A stretch of 64,000 nucleotides of DNA from an uncultured Flavobacterium sp. (GTDB taxonomy: Bacteria; Bacteroidota; Bacteroidia; Flavobacteriales; Flavobacteriaceae), in assembly GCF_951805225.1 (NCBI RefSeq), contig NZ_OX638201.1:2356001-2420000 (forward strand). Direction: 5' to 3'. Made by a program: the position numbers and the translations under genes. Below, in pieces: positions 25,485 to 34,887 of the stretch. Within the stretch, counting starts at the first letter, position 1; the number at the start of each line of letters is the position of its first letter. The notes under the pieces were generated by a model. The model was not told the DNA's origin. It saw nothing but the letters and a program-made list of their open reading frames with translations, and searched no databases.

Positions 25485-26126
25485 TTAGCTTACAATATAT
25501 TTTTTCAAAACAACCTCATTAAAATTCGTTTTTAATGAAACTGTACATTTATATTTTTCATCAATTTTAATCTCTTTCAAGTAGAATTTTTCTCCATTAA
25601 TTATGGTGCTGTCTTCTGTAATTTCAAATGATTTCAGGGGAATTGTCAACCCGTGTCCATGTGCTTTTATAACCGCTTCTTTTTGTGTCCAGTAACTAAA
25701 AAAAGAGCTCTTTTTATTATTGGAATTTATAATTTCACTCCATTCGTTTTCAGTCATCTGAAATTTAAAATCATCGATTGTAACATCGCTTATAATTTCG
25801 ATATCAATTCCTATTTCGTTTTTCAGACTTAATGCACAAACCACAATCTCTCCGGAATGTGAAATATTAAACTGTATTAAATTATCTTCAAAAAAAGGCT
25901 TATTATACTTCGTGAATTTTATTTCCTTATCAGCAGGACAAAATAAACCGACTTCCTTAATTCCTTCAAACAATAATATCCTGCCCAAAAGCGATAATTG
26001 TGCATCTTGCCATCGTCTAAACCTTCTAATTTTATTCTGATATTCTTCTGAAAAATGATGCAGGTTATTTTTCAATAAACTTTCATGATTTTCCTCTGAC
26101 AAATAAGAATAATAGATATAAATCAA
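25485..26126 (-). CDS. Sfp-type 4'-phosphopantetheinyl transferase
   Basis: The 213-residue enzyme loads the phosphopantetheine arm from CoA onto the T domains of the neighbouring synthetases. Hallmarks are FNISHSGE (87-93), IGIDIE with metal ligands D108 and E110, and WTQKEAVIKA with W146, K149, E150 and K154. The length and motif spacing are those of Sfp/Gsp enzymes rather than AcpS. It starts 15 bases after the stop of the C-A-T-C synthetase, in the same operon, so the pathway brings its own activator. Confidence 0.95.
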   Translation of the reverse strand: MIYIYYSYLSEENHESLLKNNLHHFSEEYQNKIRRFRRWQDAQLSLLGRILLFEGIKEVGLFCPADKEIKFTKYNKPFFEDNLIQFNISHSGEIVVCALSLKNEIGIDIEIISDVTIDDFKFQMTENEWSEIINSNNKKSSFFSYWTQKEAVIKAHGHGLTIPLKSFEITEDSTIINGEKFYLKEIKIDEKYKCTVSLKTNFNEVVLKKYIVS

Positions 26127-26141
26127 AACTCCGGCTGTTTA

Positions 26142-29100
26142 TTAAAAATTAAAATCAAAATCAGATACAGTGTTTTTCTCCACCTCTGTTTTAGCATCAA
26201 TAAAATCTAATGCCAATGATGGATTTTTTATTATTTCGCTTAAAAGTGCCGTATATGTAACTGCAATTATCTGTATCGTATCCTTCTCAAATAAATCACT
26301 ATTATAATCTATAATTCCTTTTAAGGTATTTCCGCTTTCAAATAAATTAAACACGATTGGCAGTCTGCTGTATTTATTATCAAGAGGATAAGAAGCTAAT
26401 TTTAGACCGTTTAATGCATCAATATTTTCAAATGAAAATTCAGGATTTTGATACACCAACATTACATCAAAAACAGATTGTGGAATTTTATTAAACGGAA
26501 CATCTTGATAATCATTAATTTCTAATAAATTACTTTGGGTATTTTTTAATAACTTCGCAAAGGTTTGTTCCTGCTCTATTTTTGTTCTTAAAATAAGTGT
26601 TTTAACAAACATTCCTATTTGATTATTTAGTTCCGGAATATTTCTTCCTGAGTTTGCAATTCCAATAGTAATATCATTATGATTGGAGAACTTGTAGATC
26701 AAAACATTTAAAGATGCTGCCAAAACGGTATAAAAAGTAACGTGTTCCTTAAGCGCAAATTTCTTTAAAGCCGAGGTTGTTTCCGGATTTAGTTCAAATA
26801 AAAACCTGTCTCCTTTATTCTGGTTCTGTTTACTGTCAAAATCCGTCTCAAATGAAGAAGCAAATTCATAATTCTGTAAGTAATTTTTCCAGAACAATTC
26901 ATTTTTTGCAGCATTATCTTCTTGTGTTTTATTAAACCATTCTGAATAATCTTTAAATTGATATTTCAAAATGTGCTCTTTTGATATTCCTGCAGCATTA
27001 TTTTCATTATAATTTTCAATAAATTCTTTAATGAAAATCTCTATAGACAAACCATCCATAATAATGTGGTGCGTGCAAAAAAGCAGTACATATTTGTTTT
27101 CCGCTATTTGAAAAAGCATAACTCTCAACAGTAAATCTGTTTCTAAATCAAATGCAGTATTAATTAATCTATTTATAACCTCATCTGCTTTTTCATCTCC
27201 TTTTTCATGCGTAGAAACTGCAAATTTTACATTTTCGAAAGGATTAATTTTTTGATGTGGAATTCCGTTTATCTCAATAAAATTGGTTCTTAAGATTTCA
27301 TGTCGATTAATGATTTTATTGACTGCATTCGAAATTTTGTCCAAATCTGCAATTCCTTCTATTTGATAAGCTGCAGACATATTGTATGCTATAGAAGTAT
27401 TTTTTCGCTGAGATGCCAGCCAAATATGGTATTGAGATTGTGTTAAATCATAAAAAACTTTAGTTTCTGAAAGTGGTATAACGGCTGATTGATTGGGAGC
27501 AAGTTTTTGCAGATAATCGGCCAGTAATTCAATTGTAGGATAATCAAAAATAGTTTTTAGAGAAATATCCAGTGAAAGTTCTTTGGTTATCAAACCAATT
27601 AATTTAACGGCATTTAAAGAATGTCCTCCTAATGCAAAAAAATTATCACTTACACTTATTGGTTCTTTGCTGTGTAAAACCTCTTTCCAATAGTAAGAAA
27701 GTTTTTTTTCTAAATCTGAAATGGGAGCTTTAAAATCATCATAATTTATTTCCTGATGAATGGCTCTTTGAGATAAAGATTTTCGATCTATTTTTTGATT
27801 TGGTGTAAGAGGAAATTCTTCCAAAGCAATAATTACGTTTGGAATCATATAATAAGGAAGATTTTCTTTTAGCACTTTTTTTATCCCTTCTATGTCAACT
27901 TCTTGCTGACTTTTTACAAAATAAGCTACTAAAAAAGCTTCTTGCTGCTCTAATTTTTTAGCAATAACAACTGAATTGTGAATCCCTTCTATTTGGTTGA
28001 ACTGCGACTCAATATCGCCAAGTTCGATTCTGTAACCTCTTATTTTAACCTGATTGTCATTTCTTCCTAAAAATATGATTTCTCCATTATCATTCCATTT
28101 CCCAACGTCACCTGTTTCGTACAGTAAACTATCGCTGTGAAACGGATTTGTTATAAATTTTTCGTTTGTTAATTTCTCATTTTTATAATATCCTTTGGCA
28201 AGTCCATCGCCTGCTATGTAAATTGCTCCCGGAACTCCTATAGGTTTTGGGCTAAGAAATTCATCCAGAATATAAAACTGTGTGTTGTTTATTGGTTTTC
28301 CAATGTTTGAAGCGTCTCTAAACTGTTCAATTCTTTTTGAGCTTGACCAAATCGTAGTTTCGGTTGGGCCGTACATATTCCAAATTTCAAAACTATTTTT
28401 TATCAGTTTTTCTGCCAATGCCTCACTTAATAAATCTCCGCCGCAGAGCACTTTTAATCGCTTACTGCCTTGCCAGCCTACGTTAAAAAGCATTTGATAA
28501 AAACTTGGCGTAGCCTGAATTATAGTAGGCTGTATTTCTTCTATTTTTTGAATAATCAAATTTGGATCAGCCAAAAAGCTTTGATTGGCAACATATAAAA
28601 CTGCTCCTGATATTAGCGGAACAAAAAACTCTAATATCGAAATATCAAAGGAATAGGTTGTTACCGAAAAAAAGGTATCGTTTGTGCCAACGCCAGGTTT
28701 TTGCTGAATACTGGTTAAAAAGTTAAGCAATGCTTTGTGACCAATTTCTACTCCTTTTGGGTTTCCGGTTGAACCTGATGTGTAAATGATATAAGCTGTG
28801 TCTTGGGGAGAAACTATTTTTCCCGAAGTTCCATTAAAGGTATCTATGCTTTCAAAAATGCTTTCAAAAATACTTTCTAATGATATTACGCGCACATCTG
28901 CAGCTGTATTTAGCAGATATTCTTTTTCATTTATAAGTATTTTACTTTGGCTGTTTTCAATAATATAATTGAGTCTGTCTTCTGGAAATGCCGGATCTAA
29001 TGGAATGTATGATCTTCCCGATTTTAATATTCCTAATAAAACAACTACCATATCTGCCGATCGGTCTAATAATACAGCAATTGGAGATTTGTCTTTTTTA

Positions 29101-30599
29101 CCGTAGGCTGCGATTAAAAATTGAGCTATTTGGTTTGATAATTTATTAAGCTCAGCATAAGAGTATGATTTATACTCATCTTTTAAAGCTTCTTTTCCGG
29201 GGAAATCCTCAACTTGTTTCTGAAATAAATCTAGTAATGTTGCGTCATTTTGATAATCCGTTTTTGTATCATTAAATGCTTCTAAAACCTGAGTTCTTTC
29301 GTCTTTGGTTACATAAATCAGTTCTTTTAACTTTTTATCAGGATGAATTAAAATATTCGTAAGCAGGTTTTCAAAATGATGAACTACTTGTGTAATTCGG
29401 GTTTCGGTAAAATAATTTAAGTTGTAATCAAAATCTATTTTTACATCTTCGAGTTCATCAAATTCGCGAATATAAACTGCCAGAGCAACTCGTTCTGATT
29501 GATGTGTTAACGGAATTACTTTGGTTTGTGTATTCTTAAAATTATCAGCATAATTTTGCTTTTCATAAGAAAGTGTAATATTGAATATTTTGTCTTTTTC
29601 CTTAAAAACCTGAAGTTCCTGAATTAATTTTCCTAAAGGAAATCGCTGATGACGATAATCGTTTCTCAATTGGTTTTTAATCAAATTGATTAAATCTACA
29701 AAAGCGGCATCAAAATCCAGAGCAATTCTTAAGGGCGATACTCCCATAAAAAGTCCTACTGTTTTCTTGTATATTGATTTGCTTCTGTTTAAAACTGGTA
29801 ATCCAATGGCAAAATCATTGTTTTGATGTTTTCTTCCAAAATAAGTAAACAAAATACCTAAAATTAAATGAAAAGAAGAGCAGTTAGATGCTGCCGCCAA
29901 CTGGTTTAATTGATTGTATACTTCTCTTTTAATAATCAATTCTTTTCGGCTGCTTTTATTGTTTTCTGCCAAATCATTTTCTTTTTCTAACAAAGCTTCG
30001 GGCAGTGTTCTAAATTTCTCTGTCCAATACTTTTTATCTTCTAAAAAAGACTCCGAGTTTTGGTATTGAAAATCATCTTCTGCAAAATTTTTATAACTAA
30101 AAGGATAAGTTGTTATAACATCTCCGGATTCATGGATTTCATTATAATTCTGCACCAATCGCTGAAACATTAGTGATGTTCCCCAGCCATCGGTAATAAT
30201 ATGATGGTAAACCGAAAATAAATAATGAAAACTGTCATTTACTTTTACCAATGTAAAAACATGCAGCAGATTTTCATTAAATAAATCAAAAGGTTTCATA
30301 AACTCTTTCTGCATATAAACAGAAGCTTCTTCTTCGGGATTTACAGCATCAGAAAAATCAATAAAGTTTAATTGAGCTTGATACGCCTCTAAAACTTTGA
30401 AAGTTGTTTCTTCTTTATCTTTTACCAGAACGCTTCTGTACGTATCATGCTGCTCTATAAGCTTTGTATAGGCTTTATTAAAAGTTTCAGTATTTATTAC
30501 ACCTTTAATTTCAACTTTAGCCCCAATATTATATATAGGATCATTAGGAAATAATAATTGCTCAAAATAAACATCTTGTTGTGGAAGAGTAAGTTTCAT
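26142..30599 (-). CDS. NRPS, domains C-A-T-C, predicted Gly; proposed initiating subunit
   Basis: The 1,485-residue synthetase starts directly with a C domain (HHIITDG near residue 134; NDYRHQRFPLGKL, a stretch common in acylating starter C domains). An A domain follows (SGSTGNPKG near 609), then a T domain (GGHSLN near 990) and a second complete C domain (HHIIMDG near 1180) that runs to the C-terminus. Aligning the A domain by hand to GrsA gives specificity residues D-I-L-Q-L-G-M-I-W, the Gly code. There is no TE. The free terminal C needs an acceptor that begins with an A domain; only the first synthetase of the operon, with half a C domain, fits. So although encoded near the 3' end it probably acts first. 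A small in-frame repeat (ESIFESIFESI) lies in the A domain. Confidence 0.95.
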   Translation of the reverse strand: MKLTLPQQDVYFEQLLFPNDPIYNIGAKVEIKGVINTETFNKAYTKLIEQHDTYRSVLVKDKEETTFKVLEAYQAQLNFIDFSDAVNPEEEASVYMQKEFMKPFDLFNENLLHVFTLVKVNDSFHYLFSVYHHIITDGWGTSLMFQRLVQNYNEIHESGDVITTYPFSYKNFAEDDFQYQNSESFLEDKKYWTEKFRTLPEALLEKENDLAENNKSSRKELIIKREVYNQLNQLAAASNCSSFHLILGILFTYFGRKHQNNDFAIGLPVLNRSKSIYKKTVGLFMGVSPLRIALDFDAAFVDLINLIKNQLRNDYRHQRFPLGKLIQELQVFKEKDKIFNITLSYEKQNYADNFKNTQTKVIPLTHQSERVALAVYIREFDELEDVKIDFDYNLNYFTETRITQVVHHFENLLTNILIHPDKKLKELIYVTKDERTQVLEAFNDTKTDYQNDATLLDLFQKQVEDFPGKEALKDEYKSYSYAELNKLSNQIAQFLIAAYGKKDKSPIAVLLDRSADMVVVLLGILKSGRSYIPLDPAFPEDRLNYIIENSQSKILINEKEYLLNTAADVRVISLESIFESIFESIDTFNGTSGKIVSPQDTAYIIYTSGSTGNPKGVEIGHKALLNFLTSIQQKPGVGTNDTFFSVTTYSFDISILEFFVPLISGAVLYVANQSFLADPNLIIQKIEEIQPTIIQATPSFYQMLFNVGWQGSKRLKVLCGGDLLSEALAEKLIKNSFEIWNMYGPTETTIWSSSKRIEQFRDASNIGKPINNTQFYILDEFLSPKPIGVPGAIYIAGDGLAKGYYKNEKLTNEKFITNPFHSDSLLYETGDVGKWNDNGEIIFLGRNDNQVKIRGYRIELGDIESQFNQIEGIHNSVVIAKKLEQQEAFLVAYFVKSQQEVDIEGIKKVLKENLPYYMIPNVIIALEEFPLTPNQKIDRKSLSQRAIHQEINYDDFKAPISDLEKKLSYYWKEVLHSKEPISVSDNFFALGGHSLNAVKLIGLITKELSLDISLKTIFDYPTIELLADYLQKLAPNQSAVIPLSETKVFYDLTQSQYHIWLASQRKNTSIAYNMSAAYQIEGIADLDKISNAVNKIINRHEILRTNFIEINGIPHQKINPFENVKFAVSTHEKGDEKADEVINRLINTAFDLETDLLLRVMLFQIAENKYVLLFCTHHIIMDGLSIEIFIKEFIENYNENNAAGISKEHILKYQFKDYSEWFNKTQEDNAAKNELFWKNYLQNYEFASSFETDFDSKQNQNKGDRFLFELNPETTSALKKFALKEHVTFYTVLAASLNVLIYKFSNHNDITIGIANSGRNIPELNNQIGMFVKTLILRTKIEQEQTFAKLLKNTQSNLLEINDYQDVPFNKIPQSVFDVMLVYQNPEFSFENIDALNGLKLASYPLDNKYSRLPIVFNLFESGNTLKGIIDYNSDLFEKDTIQIIAVTYTALLSEIIKNPSLALDFIDAKTEVEKNTVSDFDFNF

Positions 30600-30656
30600 T
30601 GAAAAGTGTGGTATTAATTATGAATTACAAAATTTTATGCTTTATGAAAGTGTTAT

Positions 30657-32306
30657 TTAACTCTCGACTTCATTACGCCATAAACTTTCTGTGTGCAGGA
30701 TTTCGTCTTTTACTTTAAAATCTTTTACAATTTCTCCGTAATCAAATTTTAGTATTCTGTCTGCGTATTTAAAATAAGCATCATCATGAGTTACTGCTAT
30801 GATTGTTTTACCTTCTTCTTTTAACTTAGGCAGTAAGTTTTCGTAAAAATATTTTCTAAAATGCGGATCCTGATCAGCTGCCCATTCGTCTAATACAAGA
30901 ATTGGTTTATCTTCTAAAAGTGCAAAAATCAATGACATTCTTTTGCCCTGCCCTTTAGAGAAAGGTCTTCTTGCAGAATCTTCTCTGTCATCCTGAATTA
31001 CTTTGTCCAGCTCCATTATTCTTAAAAGCTCCAGATATTCTTTGTTGTTTTCTAAGGCATATTGGTCGTAATTTTTAGAGTAAATATGGTTATCTGTAAA
31101 AACTGCCGATATGAGGTTTTGCGTTGTTGTATTTTTCTTTTCGTATTCCTGTTCGTTTAGTATGATTTCTCCTTCTGTTGGCTGATACAAACCGGTTAAA
31201 ATATTGATAAAAGTACTTTTACCGCTACCGTTTCCGCCAATAATAAAGATCATTTCTCCTTTTTCTATTGAAAGGTTTACCGGGCCTAAAGCAAATGTTT
31301 TTTCGGCAGCGTTATTTTCATATTCAAAATGAATATTATCAAATCGTAAGGATTTAAATGCTTCCGGATCTGTTTTTTTAATGGTAACGGCCAATTCTAC
31401 GCTGTCAAAATCTTTCAAAAAATTCTTTATCCTGTTATTGGCTACAGTTAATCTGGTATAAACATTCTGCATATTAATCAGGTTGTTTATCGGTCCTGAT
31501 ACAAACAATAAAATCACTACATAAGAGATAACGTCTTCTCTTTTTAATATTCCTATTTCCGGAAGAAAAAACAAAATGGAACCAATAACTAAATACAACC
31601 CATATTGACTTATCAAGTTGATGGATAAAAAGACATAATTGATATTAAAATCCAGTTTTTTGGCATTTTCTCTATTTGGAGACAAATGTTCCGTCATTAA
31701 ATTATCTCGTCTGTGCGTGCTTAATTTAAAACCTTTGAATCCTTTTATTACATCGTCTACATACTTATAATAATGTTCGTTATACTTTCTAAGCGTGGTT
31801 ACTTTTTGCGACATTGTATTGATGACCAAAAAATAGGTTACAGCGATGAGAATTATTAAAGTAACAACGACCAAAGCCGCAGAAACAGACAGCGTAAATA
31901 AGTATATCATACAAAGCAAAAGCATTAATAAGGAATTGATGGTATGCGTTACTACTTCCGGAAAAGTGGCAAAAATCCTTAAATCTTCAATTGCGGTATA
32001 AAATCGCTGTGAGCCTAGTTTTTCTAAAATAATTAAGGGAGCTTTTAATATTTTGTCAAATATTTTTTTCTCATTTTCATATAATATTTCAAAAGAAAAT
32101 TGATTGATTTTTTTCTGAAAAACAATATTTAGCAAATAGGTATATATAACAGTCGAGACAAATACAATTCCCATATAATCTGTTATGAAATCTATTTTTC
32201 CAGATATCACATTATTGATGATATAAACAATTCCGAAGCTTAAAATCGTATTGGGTATTGCATAAAGCAAAAGATAAATTACATAGGAAAATTTCAATTT
32301 AAACAT
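30657..32306 (-). CDS. Cyclic-peptide-type ABC exporter (PvdE/SyrD-like)
   Basis: The 549-residue half-transporter fuses six membrane helices (to about residue 290) to an ATPase. It has Walker A GGNGSGKST (near 353-361), a signature variant FSKGQGKR and Walker B ILVLDEW with D-loop ADQDP. This domain order and the QG-containing signature match the cyclic peptide export family of pyoverdine and syringomycin clusters. It should act as a dimer moving the finished or precursor peptide to the periplasm. It overlaps the type II thioesterase gene by 8 bases. Substrate inferred from context. Confidence 0.92.
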   Translation of the reverse strand: MFKLKFSYVIYLLLYAIPNTILSFGIVYIINNVISGKIDFITDYMGIVFVSTVIYTYLLNIVFQKKINQFSFEILYENEKKIFDKILKAPLIILEKLGSQRFYTAIEDLRIFATFPEVVTHTINSLLMLLLCMIYLFTLSVSAALVVVTLIILIAVTYFLVINTMSQKVTTLRKYNEHYYKYVDDVIKGFKGFKLSTHRRDNLMTEHLSPNRENAKKLDFNINYVFLSINLISQYGLYLVIGSILFFLPEIGILKREDVISYVVILLFVSGPINNLINMQNVYTRLTVANNRIKNFLKDFDSVELAVTIKKTDPEAFKSLRFDNIHFEYENNAAEKTFALGPVNLSIEKGEMIFIIGGNGSGKSTFINILTGLYQPTEGEIILNEQEYEKKNTTTQNLISAVFTDNHIYSKNYDQYALENNKEYLELLRIMELDKVIQDDREDSARRPFSKGQGKRMSLIFALLEDKPILVLDEWAADQDPHFRKYFYENLLPKLKEEGKTIIAVTHDDAYFKYADRILKFDYGEIVKDFKVKDEILHTESLWRNEVES

Positions 32307-33018
32307 AATAGTTTCTATTTTGATTGATTAAATGTTTTTTATGCTGACTTATAAAAATACTGGCTAATTGAACAGCTGATTTGTATATAAAAAAATGATC
32401 GCCGTTCCATATTTCAGAGGTAAAAGTATTGTTGGTAAAGTTTTTCCAGTTTTCGATTTTATCACCGTTATCTTCATCAGAACCCATAAGAGCATAAATT
32501 GGTGTATTTATCTTTAAGTCTTTTTCTGAAGAAAAACCCGTTTCCAAACACTCAAAATCGGCTCTTATTATGGGCAGAAAATAGTCGAACAAATCATTGT
32601 TTTCTCTTATTTCCTTTGCGATTCCGCCTAAAATCATGAGTTCTTTTTTAAAATTTAAATCATCTAATTGATGATACAGGAAATCTTTATTTTTTTTTAT
32701 TCCCGGCCCCGGATTTCCGGAAACAATAAGTAATTCGGGATTATCTCCGTCAGCTTCCATTTTTGCGGCAACAGAAAATCCTAAAGCCGCTCCCATACTA
32801 TGACCATAAATCATATAAGGCTCTCCGTTTCTTAAAGATTTAATTTGCTTATAATAATCTTCAATCGCCTGATCTTTATTGATAATTAATTTCTCTTTAT
32901 GCCTTTTACCTCTTCCGGGTAATTCAAGTGGAATGAAATCGACAGCTGTTATCTCTTTTCTAAGAAATTCAAACGAGTAAACATTTCCTCCGGCAAAGTG
33001 TAATAAAAAAAGCTGCAT
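32299..33018 (-). CDS. Type II thioesterase
   Basis: The 239-residue alpha/beta hydrolase has LHFAGGN at the start, the nucleophile elbow GHSMGA (Ser94) and the late Asp/His (GSDEDN, GDHFF) of GrsT/SrfAD-type enzymes. It would free wrongly loaded T domains of the synthetases. It overlaps the ABC exporter gene by 8 bases and follows the barrel gene by 12, consistent with tight co-expression. Confidence 0.93.
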   Translation of the reverse strand: MQLFLLHFAGGNVYSFEFLRKEITAVDFIPLELPGRGKRHKEKLIINKDQAIEDYYKQIKSLRNGEPYMIYGHSMGAALGFSVAAKMEADGDNPELLIVSGNPGPGIKKNKDFLYHQLDDLNFKKELMILGGIAKEIRENNDLFDYFLPIIRADFECLETGFSSEKDLKINTPIYALMGSDEDNGDKIENWKNFTNNTFTSEIWNGDHFFIYKSAVQLASIFISQHKKHLINQNRNYYV

Positions 33019-33030
33019 ATTTTGTTGTTT

Positions 33031-34836
33031 TTATCTTGAATGGTCTACTGCATTTTCGGCAATTCTTTCTACATAATTTAATTTCTTGTTTCCAAACTTA
33101 TAGGTCGCCGAAATTCTAAAAGCTCTGGGATCCTGATAGTTTCTAAATGTCTGGTAAATATTATCTACCGTAGAAACTTTATTCTCTGTCATTGATTTTA
33201 AAATATCCGTAACATTCAATTCGATCATCAAATCTTTTTTCAGCAGTAAAAATTTCATTCCAAAATCAAGCGCACATTGTTTTTTAATCAAAGCTTCCTG
33301 ACTGATGTTTTTAGAACGATACCAAAAACTTAAATTGGTGGAAATATTTCTTGATGAATTGAAATAAAACTGATTGTTTATCATACCATACCAGCCCCAG
33401 ACGTCGAGATCCTTTATAACCGGAACTAATGATGTATTGTACTTATAGTATCCTTGTAACTGTAAATTTGTTTCAATGGTATTATTATATTTTATAAAAG
33501 CATTACCTGTAAGCTGAAGCGCGTTTAAATCCATATAGCTCAACACTTTATGAGCAACGACATAATCTTCTGTGAAATTGGTTAAAGACCAGTAATTATC
33601 TTTTGTGTTTGAATACGATAGGCCTAAATCGTATTTTGATTTGAATGAATAGACCAGATTTAAATTATTTGTTGTTGACGGCTTTAAAAACGGATTCCCT
33701 AAATAATTTTCATAAGCGTTATAAATTCCTAAAGAAGGGTTTATAAATCTATACAACGGCCTGTTGAAAAACTCTGAATAGGAAAAACTTATTTTACTGT
33801 CTTTATTAAAAATATAACTTGCATTTACATACGGAAACAACTTTAAATATCTATCATCCAAATCCTTATGTGTTAAATCTGAAACATATCCGTTTATAAA
33901 TGTATTTTCGAGTTTTAAACCAACTTGAAGATCCAGTTTTCCAAAATTCTTTTTAACATCCGAAAATACAAGCTGTCTGTTTTCGATGTAAGTACAAATT
34001 GGTGACAATTCTAAAATCTGTACATAATCAGTATCAAATTTTCTAAAATGCCTAATGTTATAATCAGATTCAATGTATATCCATTTTCCTCCCACATTAA
34101 AATCAAATAGACTTGTAGATCCATGATACAAACCATTGAGCGTGTAGATATTCAAATCTGTACGTCCGTCATGATAAACCGTATAATTACGATTAGGAAT
34201 TGCAGCACCATTTACATCATAATCCTGCCCATATGTGTTTTGGTTATAATCCCAAGGTCTTTGCAGCCAGTCTGCTTCTATGGTTAAAAATTCATTTTTA
34301 TTAAAATCATGCCTTAACAGCACATTCAAAGAATTCCGTTTAAGGTTCGAAACCAATCTCTTACTTCCCACATAATATTTATTCAACTCATTGTCTGATG
34401 TATTATAAATATCAATATTCGTTTTAGTGTCTAATATGTTCTCATAAGTATCATTCATAGACGAAACATTTATTTTTGTTTTATCCGAAATCTTGTACTG
34501 AACATCAATAAAACTCACAAAACTGTTAAAGTCATAATCTGTAGTTCCGGTGCCTATAAATGATAAATCAGGAAAAAAAGTACTTACATCATTTTCTCTG
34601 AAAAATTTCTCGCGTCCATAACTTATACTTGTATTGACTTTCCATCTTCCTTTATTATAAACCAGATTCACGCTATTATTAAAACTCGGAAACTTATGCT
34701 GTTTGTACACTGATTTTACTGCGCCGCCAAAATATTCACCTGATTCTTCTGTCTGACTTGGTTCTTTTATTGAAACACTTGTCTGTGAAAAACCTAAAAA
34801 AGGAATAAACAGCAAGCAGAATAATTTATATTTCAT
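33031..34836 (-). CDS. Outer-membrane beta-barrel (OMP_b-brl_3-like) without a plug domain
   Basis: The 601-residue protein has a signal peptide ending GFSQ followed, after about 20 residues, directly by barrel strands. The barrel resembles the C-terminal two thirds of the 794-residue receptor-like gene in the same operon (both have SYSxxxxRP and NPFLxPxxxxNLxxxYxxK elements). The carboxypeptidase-regulatory-like and plug domains (about 200 residues) are missing, and no relic of them lies upstream. It could be an ungated export or self-protection channel or a shortened receptor. No TonB box is seen. Confidence 0.82.
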   Translation of the reverse strand: MKYKLFCLLFIPFLGFSQTSVSIKEPSQTEESGEYFGGAVKSVYKQHKFPSFNNSVNLVYNKGRWKVNTSISYGREKFFRENDVSTFFPDLSFIGTGTTDYDFNSFVSFIDVQYKISDKTKINVSSMNDTYENILDTKTNIDIYNTSDNELNKYYVGSKRLVSNLKRNSLNVLLRHDFNKNEFLTIEADWLQRPWDYNQNTYGQDYDVNGAAIPNRNYTVYHDGRTDLNIYTLNGLYHGSTSLFDFNVGGKWIYIESDYNIRHFRKFDTDYVQILELSPICTYIENRQLVFSDVKKNFGKLDLQVGLKLENTFINGYVSDLTHKDLDDRYLKLFPYVNASYIFNKDSKISFSYSEFFNRPLYRFINPSLGIYNAYENYLGNPFLKPSTTNNLNLVYSFKSKYDLGLSYSNTKDNYWSLTNFTEDYVVAHKVLSYMDLNALQLTGNAFIKYNNTIETNLQLQGYYKYNTSLVPVIKDLDVWGWYGMINNQFYFNSSRNISTNLSFWYRSKNISQEALIKKQCALDFGMKFLLLKKDLMIELNVTDILKSMTENKVSTVDNIYQTFRNYQDPRAFRISATYKFGNKKLNYVERIAENAVDHSR

Positions 34837-34887
34837 TTACAATTTTTATTTTTTTATTGATGATTCTTCGCAGCCCTTTTCAAGATG

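Noticed and set aside
28850..28885. Short tandem repeat in the Gly A domain
   Set aside because: Three in-frame 12-base units (ESIF-type) in a linker loop; not outside normal protein variation.
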